This document shows positions 19,362-30,229 of a stretch of DNA of 64,000 nucleotides, piece after piece. The first letter of the stretch is position 1; the number at the start of each line of letters is the position of its first letter. The position numbers and the translations under genes were made by a program. Source of the stretch: Mycoplasmopsis cynos (GTDB lineage Bacteria > Bacillota_I > Bacilli_A > Mycoplasmatales > Metamycoplasmataceae); NCBI RefSeq assembly GCF_900660545.1, contig NZ_LR214986.1, positions 868,001 to 932,000 of the forward strand, given 5' to 3'. Below the pieces are notes generated by a model that did no database searches, was not told the origin of the DNA, and was given only the letters and a program-made list of their open reading frames with translations.

Positions 19362-20573
19362 ATGAAAAAAATAAGAAAAATATTTAATAAATTAGGTCTT
19401 ACTACATCAATTATTTTATTAAGCACTATCACTTCTTGTACAAATCAAGAATCTAATGAAAAACCTTCAATAAAGCATAATAATAATAATAATAATAGAA
19501 ATAAGACAAAAGATGAAAGCAAAAAAAGTGAAAGAGAAAATGAAAAAACAAAAAATATTAAAAATGCAAAAGAGATAGTTAAATTATCAATTCAAAAACT
19601 TGAAGAACACCCAGAATATAATAAATTATTGGATAGACTTAATTCAAATGATGACTCAATTGAGAATTTAACAAAATTAAAACAAGATATTGATGAAATT
19701 TTTACCAACGAAAAAAATAATTTAAAAAATGAATTAAATAAACTTGAATCATCAGAAAAGATTGCTATTAAACAAAAAATTGAGGAATCTAATAATTACA
19801 AAACTTTAAAACAAATAAAATCTAATATTAAACAAAAACTTGAAGAACAAGAAAAACTTAAAAAAGACGTAGAAGAATTAGAAAATACCATTGAAAATAT
19901 TAAAACTAAAAAGTCTAAATTAAGTGAGTTGGATGATAAATATAAAAAGAATAAAAATGTTGTTTTAGAAGCTATTAAAGTCGATGCGACACAAATTGAA
20001 TTCGCTAATCAAGAGCTAAAAAATGATCTTGATGTTGTAAAAGAAGCCATTAATCAAAATGGTGAATTATTAAAATTTGCTTCTGATGAAATTAAAAATA
20101 ATAAGAATGTAGTTTTATTAGCCATATCAAAAACAGCAAATGCATATAAATATATTTCTAATATTCTAAAAGCTGATGTTGATTTAGCAAAAGCAGCATT
20201 TGCAAAAGATGGTTTATTAATTAAAGAAGCAGACTCTAAAATAAAAACAAATAAAGAAATCGCTTTAATTGCAGTAAAACAAAATGGACTTGCTTTTGAG
20301 TTTATTGATGATAAATTAAAATCTAATAGCGATGTTGCAATTGAAGCATTTAAACAAAATGGACTTGCTTTGCAATTCGCTTCTGAATCATTAAAAAATA
20401 GTGTTTTTACTGCTAGATATGCAATAGTAAACAATCCAAAAGCTATTGAATTTGCAACTGAAAAAGTAAAAAAAGATCCTGAAATTATGTGTATTCTAGC
20501 TAAATTAGGAACACATCAAAAAAATGATCCTGATAAAATTTTAGAAGAATGTGAAGTTGCTTCAAATTCTTAA
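19362..20573 (+). CDS. Lipoprotein with DUF4116-like repeats
   Basis: A 403-residue lipoprotein: signal with lipobox TITSC (Cys26), an Asn/Lys/Glu linker, a helical module (~72-162, HPEYNKLLDRLNSND ... NNYKTLKQIKSNIKQKL) related to one in the hexosaminidase and lipoprotein C, a coiled coil, then about seven tandem units of 24-25 residues (~196-375). The units follow the pattern NxDVVxxAIxxNGxxLxFAxxxLK, for example NDLDVVKEAINQNGELLKFA and SNSDVAIEAFKQNGLALQFA. This pattern fits DUF4116, a helical repeat of unknown function. Start ATG 19362 is preceded by AGGAAAT. The helical-repeat surface suggests a binding protein, but no partner can be named. Confidence 0.85.
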   Translation: MKKIRKIFNKLGLTTSIILLSTITSCTNQESNEKPSIKHNNNNNNRNKTKDESKKSERENEKTKNIKNAKEIVKLSIQKLEEHPEYNKLLDRLNSNDDSIENLTKLKQDIDEIFTNEKNNLKNELNKLESSEKIAIKQKIEESNNYKTLKQIKSNIKQKLEEQEKLKKDVEELENTIENIKTKKSKLSELDDKYKKNKNVVLEAIKVDATQIEFANQELKNDLDVVKEAINQNGELLKFASDEIKNNKNVVLLAISKTANAYKYISNILKADVDLAKAAFAKDGLLIKEADSKIKTNKEIALIAVKQNGLAFEFIDDKLKSNSDVAIEAFKQNGLALQFASESLKNSVFTARYAIVNNPKAIEFATEKVKKDPEIMCILAKLGTHQKNDPDKILEECEVASNS

Positions 20574-20581
20574 ATCATTAA

Positions 20582-20607
20582 AAAATTGGACAAAATTGTC
20601 CAATTTT
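20582..20607. terminator. Bidirectional terminator between convergent genes
   Basis: Perfect 11-bp stem (20582-20592 with 20597-20607), 4-nt loop, A run on one side and T run on the other. Serves the repeat lipoprotein (+) and the DUF2188 gene (-). Confidence 0.8.
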
Positions 20608-20611
20608 CATT

Positions 20612-20845
20612 TTATTTATTATAACCTTTACCATCACGGATTTTTCCGTTTTCACCATGTATATAATATGTTCCATTATTTTTTTTAGCTAAATCTCTCG
20701 CATATGGAATCGCTTCTTTTTGAGTTTCAAATAAAATTGTTGTTCTTTCTGCTCCTTCACGATAAACTCTTCATTTATCTTTTTCTTTATCTTTTGTTAT
20801 ATGTCAAATTGGTTTTAAATCTTTTTTAATTTCTTTATTTTCCAT
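20612..20845 (-). CDS. DUF2188-family small protein
   Basis: A 77-residue protein. The order of motifs matches DUF2188: an early KPIWHITKD, then DKWRVYREGAERTTILFET, QKEAIPYARDLAKKNNG and a terminal YYIHGENGKIRDGKGY. The family is small, widespread and of unknown biochemical function. GAGGAA, at the very end of rpiB, is the ribosome site for ATG 20845, and the gap to rpiB is 2 nt, so the pair is an operon. Two Trp codons are TGA. Confidence 0.85.
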
Positions 20846-20847
20846 CT

Positions 20848-21294
20848 TTATTCCTCTATATCTAATTGATCAATTCTAATTTGGTGACGACCACCCTCGT
20901 ATTTTGTATGAATATATTCATCAATAATTTTTTTAGCATCTTCAAATGCAATTTGTCTTCCACCAAACACGAGCACATTGGCATCATTATGTAATTTAGC
21001 AAAATGAGCATCTTCAATAGAAACGACCCTTGCGGCTCTAATGTGTTTATGTCTATTTAACGCATATGAAATACCTAAACCAGTACCACACATTGCTATA
21101 CCAAAATCAGGATGTTTATCATTAATATAATTGGCTAATTTATGTCCTTGTTCAGCATAACTAATTGGAATTTCATCTGTTTCTGGACCTAAATCCACAA
21201 CTTGATAGCCTAGCGTTTTTACATAATCTATTAATTTTTGTTTTAATCTAAACCCACCATGATCACTTGAAAATGCTATTATTTTATTTTGCAT
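20848..21294 (-). CDS. rpiB: Ribose-5-phosphate isomerase B
   Basis: A 148-residue RpiB/LacAB-type isomerase, full length, interconverting ribose-5-phosphate and ribulose-5-phosphate in the pentose phosphate pathway. The N-terminal SSDHGGFRLK phosphate-site motif, the active-site Cys in AMCGTGLGISYALNRHKHIRAA, and the C-terminal RHQIRIDQL segment are all present. AAGGAG lies upstream of ATG 21294. First gene of a two-gene unit with the DUF2188 protein and divergent from the pseudouridine synthase. Confidence 0.95.
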   Translation of the reverse strand: MQNKIIAFSSDHGGFRLKQKLIDYVKTLGYQVVDLGPETDEIPISYAEQGHKLANYINDKHPDFGIAMCGTGLGISYALNRHKHIRAARVVSIEDAHFAKLHNDANVLVFGGRQIAFEDAKKIIDEYIHTKYEGGRHQIRIDQLDIEE

Positions 21295-21357
21295 TTATAC
21301 TCCTTAAAAGTTCTTGAAAATAACTAATTAATTATACAAGAATTAGACACAAATTAT

Positions 21358-21363
21358 TATAAT
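21358..21363 (+). promoter_or_regulatory. -10 box of a probably leaderless gene
   Basis: TATAAT ends 7 nt before ATG 21371. No Shine-Dalgarno sequence is present. Confidence 0.55.
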
Positions 21364-21370
21364 TTTATAT

Positions 21371-22066
21371 ATGAAACTAATTAGAATTGAAAAGTTTATA
21401 AGTAATAATTTAGGAATTTCTAGAAATGAAATTAAGCGACTAATAAAACAACAAAAAATAAAAGTAAATAATCAAATTATAAATAAAATTATCCATATTA
21501 CTGATAAAGATAAAATAACCATTAATGATGAAATAATTCAAGACTTTTCTCGTGTTTACATAATGTTAAATAAACCAAAAGGTTATATTTGTGCCAACCA
21601 TGATAAATACCATAAAACAGTTTTTGATTTATTAGAACATAAATATCAAAATATCAAAAATCTTCACACCATTGGACGCTTAGATAAAGACACAGAAGGT
21701 ATATTAATTTTAACTAATGATGGAGAACTTACTCATAATTTAGTATCATCAAAAAAACATATTCCAAAAACATATTATGTAAAGGTAGACAAAAAGCTAA
21801 ATGATGATCTTATTTTTCAGTTCAAAAAAGGTGTTAATATAAATGAAAAAAAGCTAACTAAAAGTTCAGAATTAAAAATTCTGAATGACTTTGAGGCAGA
21901 ATTAATAATTTCAGAAGGTAAATTTCATCAAATTAAAAGAATGTTTCAAGCATTTAATTATAAAGTTATTGAACTTAAAAGAATTAAATTTAATAATTTA
22001 AAACTACCTAATTCCCTAAAATTAGGATCATATCTTGTGATAAAAAAAGAAGATTTAACTAAATAA
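21371..22066 (+). CDS. RsuA/RluB-family 16S/23S rRNA pseudouridine synthase
   Basis: A 231-residue protein with an N-terminal S4 RNA-binding domain (RIEKFISNNLGISRNEIKRL, IKVNNQII) and the RsuA-type catalytic domain (VYIMLNKPKGYI, then GRLDKDTEGILILTNDG with the catalytic Asp). The C-terminal EGKFHQIKRMFQ motif is present. It isomerises a uridine in rRNA; its length and motifs fit RsuA (16S U516) slightly better than RluB, but the target is not certain. ATG follows a -10 box directly, with no ribosome site. Confidence 0.9.
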   Translation: MKLIRIEKFISNNLGISRNEIKRLIKQQKIKVNNQIINKIIHITDKDKITINDEIIQDFSRVYIMLNKPKGYICANHDKYHKTVFDLLEHKYQNIKNLHTIGRLDKDTEGILILTNDGELTHNLVSSKKHIPKTYYVKVDKKLNDDLIFQFKKGVNINEKKLTKSSELKILNDFEAELIISEGKFHQIKRMFQAFNYKVIELKRIKFNNLKLPNSLKLGSYLVIKKEDLTK

Positions 22067-22170
22067 AACTAAAAAATAACAAATTATTTATTATGACTTA
22101 TTAAAAAGTAAATTAAGTAGATTAATTCGTTAATAATACAATATTATCTACCTTTTTAAATATTCTAAAT

Positions 22171-22200
22171 AAAAATATTCAGATCACACTGAATATTTTT
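22171..22200. terminator. Bidirectional terminator
   Basis: Perfect 12-bp stem (22171-22182 with 22189-22200), 6-nt loop, between the convergent pseudouridine synthase and smc genes. Confidence 0.8.
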
Positions 22201-22207
22201 ATTATTT

Positions 22208-25144
22208 TTAATCTTGATCAACTAATTTTTTAGCTTCTTCTAGTTCAACACTAAAAAAGTTTGTAACTCCCCGTTTTTGCATTGTTGCACCAAATAAAGC
22301 ATCAACTCTTGTCATAGTTCCTGTTCTATGAGTAATAACTAAAAATTGAGTTTGTTGTTTAAGTTCTTGTAAATATTCAGCATATCTAATAACATTAGCT
22401 TCATCAAGCGCAGCTTCCACTTCATCTAAAATACATAATGGAAGAGGTCTTGCTCTAAGAATAGCAAATAATAATGAAATTGCAATAAGTGATTTTTCGC
22501 CACCAGAAAATAATTTTAAGTTTTTAACAGTTTTTCCAGGGGGCTGAGCATAAATGCTAATACCACTTTCAAGAATATTTTTTGGATCAATGAATTCTAC
22601 TTTTGCAGTTCCACCACCAAACATTGATGAGAATACTTTATGAATTTCACGATTTACATCATTAACAATATTTGTCAATCTGGTTACTATTTTTTTATCC
22701 ATTTCAGCAATAGCAGCTAAGCAAATATTTTTAGCCTCAATAACTTCATCACGATTTTTGACATCATTTTGATATCTTGCATCAACCTCTTCATATTCCT
22801 GAATTGATTCAAGATTTACATTTCCTAATTCAGATATTTCTAATCTAAGATTTTTAACATTTTCAGCAGCTGCCTCTGGCGAAATTGTTAAAGGATAATT
22901 AGCCTTTGCATTTTCGAGTGTCAAACCATAATATGAAGTCAATCTTTCTTTATCGACCGCCAATGAAGCTTTAGCTTTTTCATTTGCATTAGTTTTATTA
23001 GTAAATGATGAAAGTAATTGACTTAACATTCCATTTTGCTCATTATTCTTTTTGTTCAACACTTGTATATCAGCATCTAATGAATCTTTTTGTTCAATTG
23101 CTGTTGTAAGATCAAAATCTAAAATAGCTAACTCACTTCTTTTTTGAGAAATTGTTTTTTCAGTTTCATTCAATTTAGTAAGATCATCAGTCATATCTAA
23201 TGCATCATTAGAAAAGTCAATATCTGTTTTATGTTTATTTATTTGACTTTTTATATCAAAAATTTTTGACGAAAGTGTTTTAATTACAACTTCTTTATTC
23301 TTTTGTCTTTGTTCTTTAAGCATTAATTCTTGATTTTCTTTTGAGACATTAGATTTTAACTTCTCGATCATTGCTGATAAACCAGGAAGAAATTCCTCAT
23401 TTTCTCTAATTTTATCGTCTAGTCCTAAAATATTTTCGGAAGCTTCTTTAGTACCACCGACCATAATACCACCGACCCTAATAATATCTCCATCAAGAGT
23501 TACAACCATATATTTCTTATCCATAATGGTTGAAATTTCATTAGCGGTTTTAATATCGGAAACAACAATAACATTACCTAATAAAAACTCATTTAATACT
23601 CTATATTCTTCTGAAACTGTAACTAACTCAGAAGCAATACCAACAAATCCAGGATTATTTCTAATCACTAATAAATAATCATCTCTAACAAATTTAGATT
23701 TAATGGTTGATAAAGGAATGAATGTTGCTCTACCACCATCATTAGATTTTAAGAAATTAATTGCTTTAACAGCTGTATCAGAATGATCAACAACTATATG
23801 TTGAGCAGCACCTTTCAAAATGGTTTCAAGTGCAGGAAGATATTCTTGTGAAGTTTTAATCAAATCAGCAACAATACCTTTGATGCCTCTAAAATTATTT
23901 TTATTATCTAAAATGGTTTTTGTACCTTTAAATAGGTTTGTCTTACTATCCCTTATTCTTTTTAATTGATTTAAATTAAATTTAATATTGCGTTCTTGTT
24001 CTAAATGATTATTTATTTCAATATTAATATTGTTTATTTTTTTTCTTAATTCATTAATTTCATTATCAAGTTCATCTTTTTCTTTTAATGAATTTTGATA
24101 ATTTTCTTCAAAAGTTTTTAGGTCTATTCCTAGTGAATTTACTGTACTAATAAGAGCATTCATTCTTTCTTTTTCATCGAACTGACCTTTTCCTTCTGCA
24201 ACTACGGCTCTTCTGGCTTTTGCCTCCATTATGGTTTGTTCTAATGAAGAAATATGTGCTTCTATTACTTTTTTATTAGCTGAGAATTGAGAAATAATTT
24301 TAGTAATTTCTTTTATTTTATCTGTTTTCTCATTTATTTGATCTGAAAGACTTTTGATATCATTTTTATATGCGATCTCAGTTTCAGCAACTCCTGCCAA
24401 TTCTTCACTAAGCTGATTATGAATTTTGGTATTTTTTTCAATTTCATAAACTAAATAACCGACTTCAATATTTTTTAAATCATCACTTATTTGTTTATAT
24501 TTATAAGCTTTTTCAGCTTGCTTTTTAAGAACCGACAATCTTTTTTCAAGTTCATTGATTTTAGTATCAACAATTTTTAAGGTTTGGTCTGCCGATTCAA
24601 GTTTTCTAGTTGCTTCAATTTTTCTAAATTTATATTTCGAAACACCTGCTGCCTCTTCAAAAATTAATCTTCTATCATCATCAGAAGATTGAGCAATGTC
24701 AGAAACTGTTCCTTGCGAAATGATAGCAAGAGAACTTTTTCCAATACCTGTTTCCATCGCTAGAGCTTTAATGTCTTTGTGTCTTGCTTTTTCACCATTA
24801 ATAAAATAATCATTAATTCCTTTTCCACGTTCTAAAACACGTGAAATAGTAATAAAATCAGCATCAATAGAACTTATTCTATCTTTATTATCAAAGGTTA
24901 AAGAAACCTGAGCCTTATTCATTGGTTGAACAGTTTTAGAACCAGCAAAAATAACATCTTCCATTGTATCACCACGCAATTCTTTTGAGCTTTGTTCTCC
25001 TAAAACTCATCTTATTGCATCGTTTATATTGCTTTTTCCTGAACCATTGGGTCCAACAATTCCTGCAACCCCGCCGTCAAAGCGTAATACAATTGGATCT
25101 GCAAATGACTTAAATCCATGTGCTTCTAACTTAACTAACTTCAT
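22208..25144 (-). CDS. smc: Chromosome segregation protein SMC
   Basis: A 978-residue condensin ATPase, shorter than the ~1180 residues of Bacillus SMC, as is usual in mycoplasmas. The N-terminal head has Walker A GPNGSGKS at 31-38. Long coiled coils flank a hinge (FRGIKGIVADLIKTS ... NDGGRATFIPLS). The C-terminal head has the signature LFSGGEKSLIAIS and Walker B LPLCILDEVEAALDE. The start is ATG 25144, since starts further in would remove the Walker A motif; a TGA Trp lies at codon 46. The gap after rnc is 2 nt. It compacts and segregates DNA with ScpA/B, which are not in this window. Confidence 0.97.
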
Positions 25145-25146
25145 TT

Positions 25147-25836
25147 TTACCCCTTATTTAATTTTTTTAATGCATCTTTTGCTGCATTTGTTTCAGCTTC
25201 CTTCTTTGTTGTTCCGCAGCCGATTCCATAAATATTTTTATTATGTATTGCTTTCGCTTCAAAAGTTTTATTTTCCTTTTCTTCAACAAAATATGAGATA
25301 TTTTCTCTACTAAAACTTTGAAAATGTTCTTGTAATTCTGTTTTTGGATCCTTGTGATCTGAAATAATTAAACTCTTATTCGAAATTTGTGAAAGCAAAT
25401 GTTTTTGAACAAATTCCTTTGCTTTTAGCAATCCTTGATCTATAAAGATTGCGCCTAATATAGCTTCAAAAACATCTGCTTGCACCTTCATTGAACCGGT
25501 TACTTCATAATACATTTGACCGGGTCCGGTTCTCAAAAGTTTTATTAATCCTAGTTTTTTAGATAATTCGGATAACGTTTCAGTTTGTACTATTGATGAA
25601 CGATATCTTGTTAACTCTCCTTGAGATGCTTCATTGATTTTTTTAAAAATGTGCGCAGAAACAATGAAACTTAGTATTGCATCACCTAAAAATTCTAAGC
25701 GCTCATAATTATATGCTTTTGTATCATTTCTATTAAATGATTTATGTGTAGTAGCTTGATAAAAATATTCTAATTTTTTAGGAATTATTTTTTCTTTTTT
25801 TAAAAATTCTAAAATTTTACTTTCATAACTAGACAT
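25147..25836 (-). CDS. rnc: Ribonuclease III
   Basis: A 229-residue double-strand-specific RNase. The RNase III signature ERLEFLGDAILSF holds the metal-binding acidic residues, matched further on by DVFEAILGAIFIDQG. A double-stranded-RNA-binding domain fills the C-terminus (DPKTELQEHFQ ... GTTKKEAETNAAKDALKKL). It matures rRNA precursors and some mRNAs. The start overlaps the end of plsX by 8 nt and the stop is 2 nt before smc. The rnc-smc order is common in Firmicutes. Confidence 0.97.
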   Translation of the reverse strand: MSSYESKILEFLKKEKIIPKKLEYFYQATTHKSFNRNDTKAYNYERLEFLGDAILSFIVSAHIFKKINEASQGELTRYRSSIVQTETLSELSKKLGLIKLLRTGPGQMYYEVTGSMKVQADVFEAILGAIFIDQGLLKAKEFVQKHLLSQISNKSLIISDHKDPKTELQEHFQSFSRENISYFVEEKENKTFEAKAIHNKNIYGIGCGTTKKEAETNAAKDALKKLNKG

Positions 25837-26803
25837 TTTTAAATTCCCTTAATTTTTTATCAAGCTCTTTTTCAATTGCATAATACATTTGGAATAAGGC
25901 GCTATATATTGATTTTTCATCACTTGAACCATGAATTTTCAAGGCTAAATTATTAACTCCAATAACCCATGCAGCTCCTACGTTACGATAATCTAAAACA
26001 TTCATAACCTTTTTAAAAGCCGGTTTCATTAATAAAGCACCAATTTTAGTTCTTATTGAAGATAAAGCAGTCGATTTAATCGCATCTTTAAAAGTAAAAA
26101 TTGCTCCTTCATAACTTTTCAAAACTAAATTACCTCCGTATCCATCAATCACGGCAACATCATACATTCCTCTTAAAATATCTCTTGGTTCAGAAAAACC
26201 AATATAATTAAGTCTTTGATCATTTTCGATTAATTTAGCAGCTAATTTAACATATTCCAAGCCTTTATACTCTTCTGTACCAATATTTAAAAGTGTTACT
26301 TCTGGGTTTTTAGAACTAAAAATTGTTTTATGAAAAATTGTTGCTAATTTTGCTCATTCATAAAGATTTTCAGGCTTAACTTCCAAGTTCGCACCGACAT
26401 CTAATAAAAGCACCTTTCTCCCATTCAATCCGGTAGCAACAGGCATAAATGCCGGGCGTAATATGCCTTCAATTCTTTTTGATTTAAAAATTAATGAAGC
26501 AATGTAACTGCCGCTATCACCTCCTGAAATCACACCATCATTTTCATTATTAACTACTGACATAATTGCTTGATTCATAGATGTTTTTTCTTTTAACATT
26601 GCTCTAATATTTTTTGGATCAGATGGAACTAAGCTATTTTGAATTAATTTTATCTGAGAATTTTCCATTAGTTTTAAACCATTAAAATCACCTATCAATG
26701 TAACCCTAACATCTTCAAATTTTTTTGTAAATTCTAATACTGAATTATATACCACATATGGGCCATTATCAAGACCATTTGTATCAATTATAATTTTCTT
26801 CAT
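25829..26803 (-). CDS. plsX: Phosphate acyltransferase PlsX
   Basis: A 324-residue enzyme converting acyl-ACP and phosphate to acyl-phosphate, which feeds phospholipid synthesis. Family motifs include the N-terminal MKKIIIDTNGLDNGP, GVISGGDSGSY, LLLDVGANLEVKPENLY (one TGA Trp follows), NIGTEEYKG and VIDGYGGNLVLKSYEG. The classical GGD-type start is altered to IDTNGLDNG. Start and fakA stop share one base (TAATG). Being next to FakA fits a route in which fatty acids taken from the host are phosphorylated and passed to lipid synthesis. Confidence 0.92.
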
Positions 26804-28449
26804 TATTCAACCCCTATCAAATAATGATAATTAGGTTGGTTCCCTTCTATAATTTCTACTTCAATATCATAATTTGAATTTATAAAATTTAACAATTCTT
26901 CTGACTCACTTATGCTTCCTTCATCGCCATAATAAATCGAAATTATCTCACTAGAGCTCTTAATCATTTTAGTAGTTAATGTTTTCAAGGCTTGGCTAGC
27001 TGTTCTTGTGCTAGCAATAATTTTGCCATTAAGAATTGCAAGATAATTTCCGACTTTAATCTCGATACCATCTATTTTTGTATTTCTAATTGCCTTTGTA
27101 ATCATTCCAGTTTGTACATCTTCAATTGAATCAACCATAATTTCATTATTTTCTTCTGGTTCAAAATCTGAGTTAAAATTTAATACCGCTGTAATACCTT
27201 GAATTTGTGTTTTAGTCGGAATGACAATAACGTTTTTATCATCAACGACTTGTGCTGCTTGTTGAGCAACCAAAATAACATTTGAACTATTAGGTAAAAT
27301 AAAAACATTATCTGCATTTACTGAATTAATTGCGTTTATCAAATCCTGTGCAGATGGATTTTGGGTTTCACCTGATTCTACAATATAATCAGCACCTAAT
27401 TCCTTCATTTTACTAATGATACCGCTTCCTAAATTACATGAAACAACAGCACATTTTTTACGATCTTGATTTTTCTTTGATTCATTAAATTTTTCATTAT
27501 TAGCTTTTGAATTATTAGCTTGCAAAGTCATATTTTCTGATTTAATTTTAATAAATTCACCATATTCCTGAGTAATATTTAAAAATTCTCCTGGTTTTTC
27601 AGTGTGACCATGAACTTTTAAAATGTTATCATCATTAACAACAACAAGGGAATTAACTTGTTTAGATATTTTTTTAATAAAAGATTTTTTGTTAAACTTC
27701 TCAGGTTCATTAAGATCAATTAATACCTCAGTACAATACCCAAATTCACCATCATAAACTTCTTTATCACTTAAAAATATTGATACTTCTTCTGTTGCAT
27801 TTGAAATTTCAACTGGTCTTCCATTTAAATATTCATTAATACCTCAAAAAATTTTATAAAGACCTTCTCCACCTGAGTCAGTTACTCCAACTTCTCTTAA
27901 TATTTTTAATTTATTAGGAGTTTCATCACAACTTTTTCTACTAAAAGTAAGTACATCAGCTCAAATCTCTTGTAATGAGACATGTCTATTTACATCTTTA
28001 TATTTTGCAACTACATTTTCAGTTGTTTCTCTAATTACAGTTAAAATTGTTCCTTCAACCGGTTTAAATACAGATTTATATGCTCGATCAACCGCTTGTT
28101 CTAGCGCATCTAAAAATTCATCTAAATTTAGGTTTTCCATGTTTTCACAACCGATTGAAAAACCTTTAAAAATCTGGCTTAATATAACACCAGAATTACC
28201 TCTAGCCTCATAAATCATTGCAGTTGAAATAATTTTAGACACTTCTGAAATAGAAGTTTTATTTGATACTTGTGACATTTTAGAACCAATTGTACCAACT
28301 GTAGAAGCTAAATTAGTTCCAGTATCCCCATCCGGTACCGGAAAAACATTTAAAGCATCAATTTTATCTTTTGAGTTTATTAATGCATTAGCACCAGAAA
28401 TAATTGCCTTTGCAAATGTCAAACCATCTAAAAGCACTTTTTTATTCAT
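26803..28449 (-). CDS. fakA: Fatty acid kinase catalytic subunit (DAK2/YloV family)
   Basis: A 548-residue protein with an N-terminal DhaL/DAK2 ATP-binding domain (VFPVPDGDTGTNLASTVG, ARGNSGVILSQIFKGF) and a DAK1-like C-terminal region (VTDSGGEGLYKIFWG, later VFILPNSSNVILVAQQAAQ). It phosphorylates fatty acids presented by a FakB binding protein; no fakB is in the window. I chose ATG 28449, with AAGGAG 6 nt upstream, over the TTG two codons earlier. It overlaps the Asp23-family gene by 8 nt and plsX by 1 nt. Three Trp codons are TGA. Confidence 0.9.
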
Positions 28450-28759
28450 TAACAACTCCTTTTAAATAGATTGTAAGATTATTAAATTTAATTTTGTTCT
28501 GTTTAAATTCATAACTTAGTTTTTTATATAATTCAGTATTTAAATCTTTAACTCTAATTCCACTTAAAACTGAAATAGCTATTTGAAAATTTCAACCTTC
28601 AATAGTTTCGTTTGCAATAATCATATCTTCAAGCGGCAATAACTCATTGTCATTAATTGTCAGAATTGTATCAACATATGAAAGCTGGTGTAATTTCTTA
28701 ATTCCAGGAGTTGATGTAATTATTCGGATAAAAATTTCTTTTATTTCTTTTTTATTCAT
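28442..28759 (-). CDS. Asp23/Gls24-family protein (YloU-like)
   Basis: A 105-residue protein in the position of YloU, directly upstream of the DAK2-family kinase, as in many Firmicutes. The sequence (EIFIRIITSTPGIKKLHQLS ... ETIEGWNFQIAISVLSGIRV) fits the small alpha/beta Asp23 fold; one TGA Trp is read. The biochemical role of these proteins is not settled; some act at the membrane or in envelope stress. GAGG lies about 7 nt before ATG 28759. First gene of the asp23-fakA-plsX-rnc-smc operon. Confidence 0.75.
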
Positions 28760-28879
28760 AATAGCCTCATTAATAATCGATTGAAATTAATATGATATTT
28801 TAATAATATTGATATTATTATAATGCATAAATGTATTTTTTGAAACATATATATATTACTAAATAATCATAGGAGCAAT

Positions 28880-29554
28880 ATGTCCGTTAATATTGAAAAA
28901 GCAATTGTAATTGATATAAATCTCAAGAGTGATAACAATCATATTGTAACTTTTTTTAACCAAAAAGGCATTTTTAGATTAGTTGCAAGCGGGATAGATA
29001 ATTTACTTTCTAAAAATCGTAATAATTTACAACTCGGTTCCATTGTTGAAATAGCATATTTCCCCACTAGATTAAAAGGCAAGATAGGGAGATTAAGATC
29101 TGCATACTTAGAAACCTTATTAAACCTTTTAGAAATATCGAATTTAACATTTTTTAAAAATATTTCAAATCTTTTAAAAAATATAAATTCATCAAATCAT
29201 TTATTCGAACTTTATCAAAGAGTTTTTCCATTTATTGGTAAAAAATATAATAGCAAACTAATGACTTTTTTTTATGCTCAAAGTTTGTTTTACTTTGGTA
29301 TTGATCCGAATTATAACCAATGTAGAGTATGCCATAGAAAAAATAATTTAATAAACTTTAATATTGATAAAGGCGGTTTTATTTGCAATCGCCATTCTAA
29401 AGATGAGCCAATACAAAGTATTGAATATCTTAATGCAATTTGACTATCATTTAACAATTTCAAAAAATACATATTCACAATTGGATATAACTTAAATTAT
29501 AAAATAAAAAATCTATATATTAACATAATTAAAGAAGCAGGATACTATGTATAA
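28880..29554 (+). CDS. recO: DNA repair protein RecO
   Basis: A 224-residue recombination mediator that helps RecR and RecF load RecA on single-stranded DNA. It has the N-terminal OB-fold start (EKAIVIDINLKSDNNHIVTF, then GIFRLVASGI), a helical middle and the zinc-finger-like QCRVCHRKN ... FICNRH in the C-terminal part. The length is typical for mycoplasmas. AGGAG lies 5 nt before ATG. Divergent from the asp23 operon; recR, its partner, is at 57625. Confidence 0.88.
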
Positions 29555-29556
29555 AA

Positions 29557-29579
29557 AACCCGTTAGACTTTAACGGGTT
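29557..29579 (-). terminator. Rho-independent terminator
   Basis: Perfect 9-bp GC-richer stem (29557-29565 with 29571-29579), 5-nt loop. Only the minus-strand reading ends in TTTTTT, so it ends the DUF402 gene, whose stop codon lies inside the hairpin. Confidence 0.75.
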
Positions 29580-30229
29580 CTACGACGGTATCTGCGAGCT
29601 AAATTATGGATCATATCTGTTTCTTCTCACAAGCTTTTTTTATGAACGCAACGATAAGAATTTAATTTATGTTCATTAATTAATTTATCTTTAAACATTA
29701 TATCTAAATAATAGTCGATAATTGTATCATTGAAGAAATAACCATTCATGCTATATAATTCCACAACGTTTCTTACTTCTTTAAAAATTTTAGTTTTAGT
29801 TAATTTAGAATATCCATAATATCTTGAATTTTCATTAAATTCTTCTTTATCAACTATTTGCAATTCCTTAGTTGGATAACTTTTTAAATCAAGATCATAA
29901 TCAATAAATTTAATAGTACGATCTTCAAAAATTGGATATGATGATAAATTAATATAATAAGATTTACCAATACCGGATTTAAATAAAACAATTGCATTAT
30001 AAAATGATTTTTTTGGTATGAACCATAAAGCATCATCTTTATAAATTCAACCCTTTCTGGCTTTTAAAGTTTCGGTTACTCTAGTTCCTTTTAATGACAA
30101 AACAATATGTCTCTTATTATGAAATATAACTTTCGCATTGGTTCATTGACGATATAAAAAACCATCATGTTTATAAGCTTGGATATTTATCATTTTACCA
30201 ACCTTAACTTGACTAAAATCTCATTCCAT
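29570..30229 (-). CDS. DUF402 protein, probable nucleoside tri/diphosphatase
   Basis: A 219-residue protein of the DUF402/Ntdp family. Family features seen: INIQAYKHDGFLYRQW near the start, WIYKDDALWFIPKKSFYNAI, and the acidic cluster YYINLSSYPIFEDRTIKFID with YDLDLKSYP, which bind metal in characterised relatives that hydrolyse nucleoside di- and triphosphates. ATG 30229 is chosen: it shares one base with the stop codon of the lipoprotein upstream (TAATG). Three TGA Trp codons in the N-terminal half explain why it seems truncated in the standard code. The C-terminus is basic (ARRYRRRTR). Confidence 0.85.

Noticed and set aside
28447-28455. TTG start for fakA at 28455
   Set aside because: ATG at 28449 lies at a better distance from AAGGAG, and the two extra residues have no family support.
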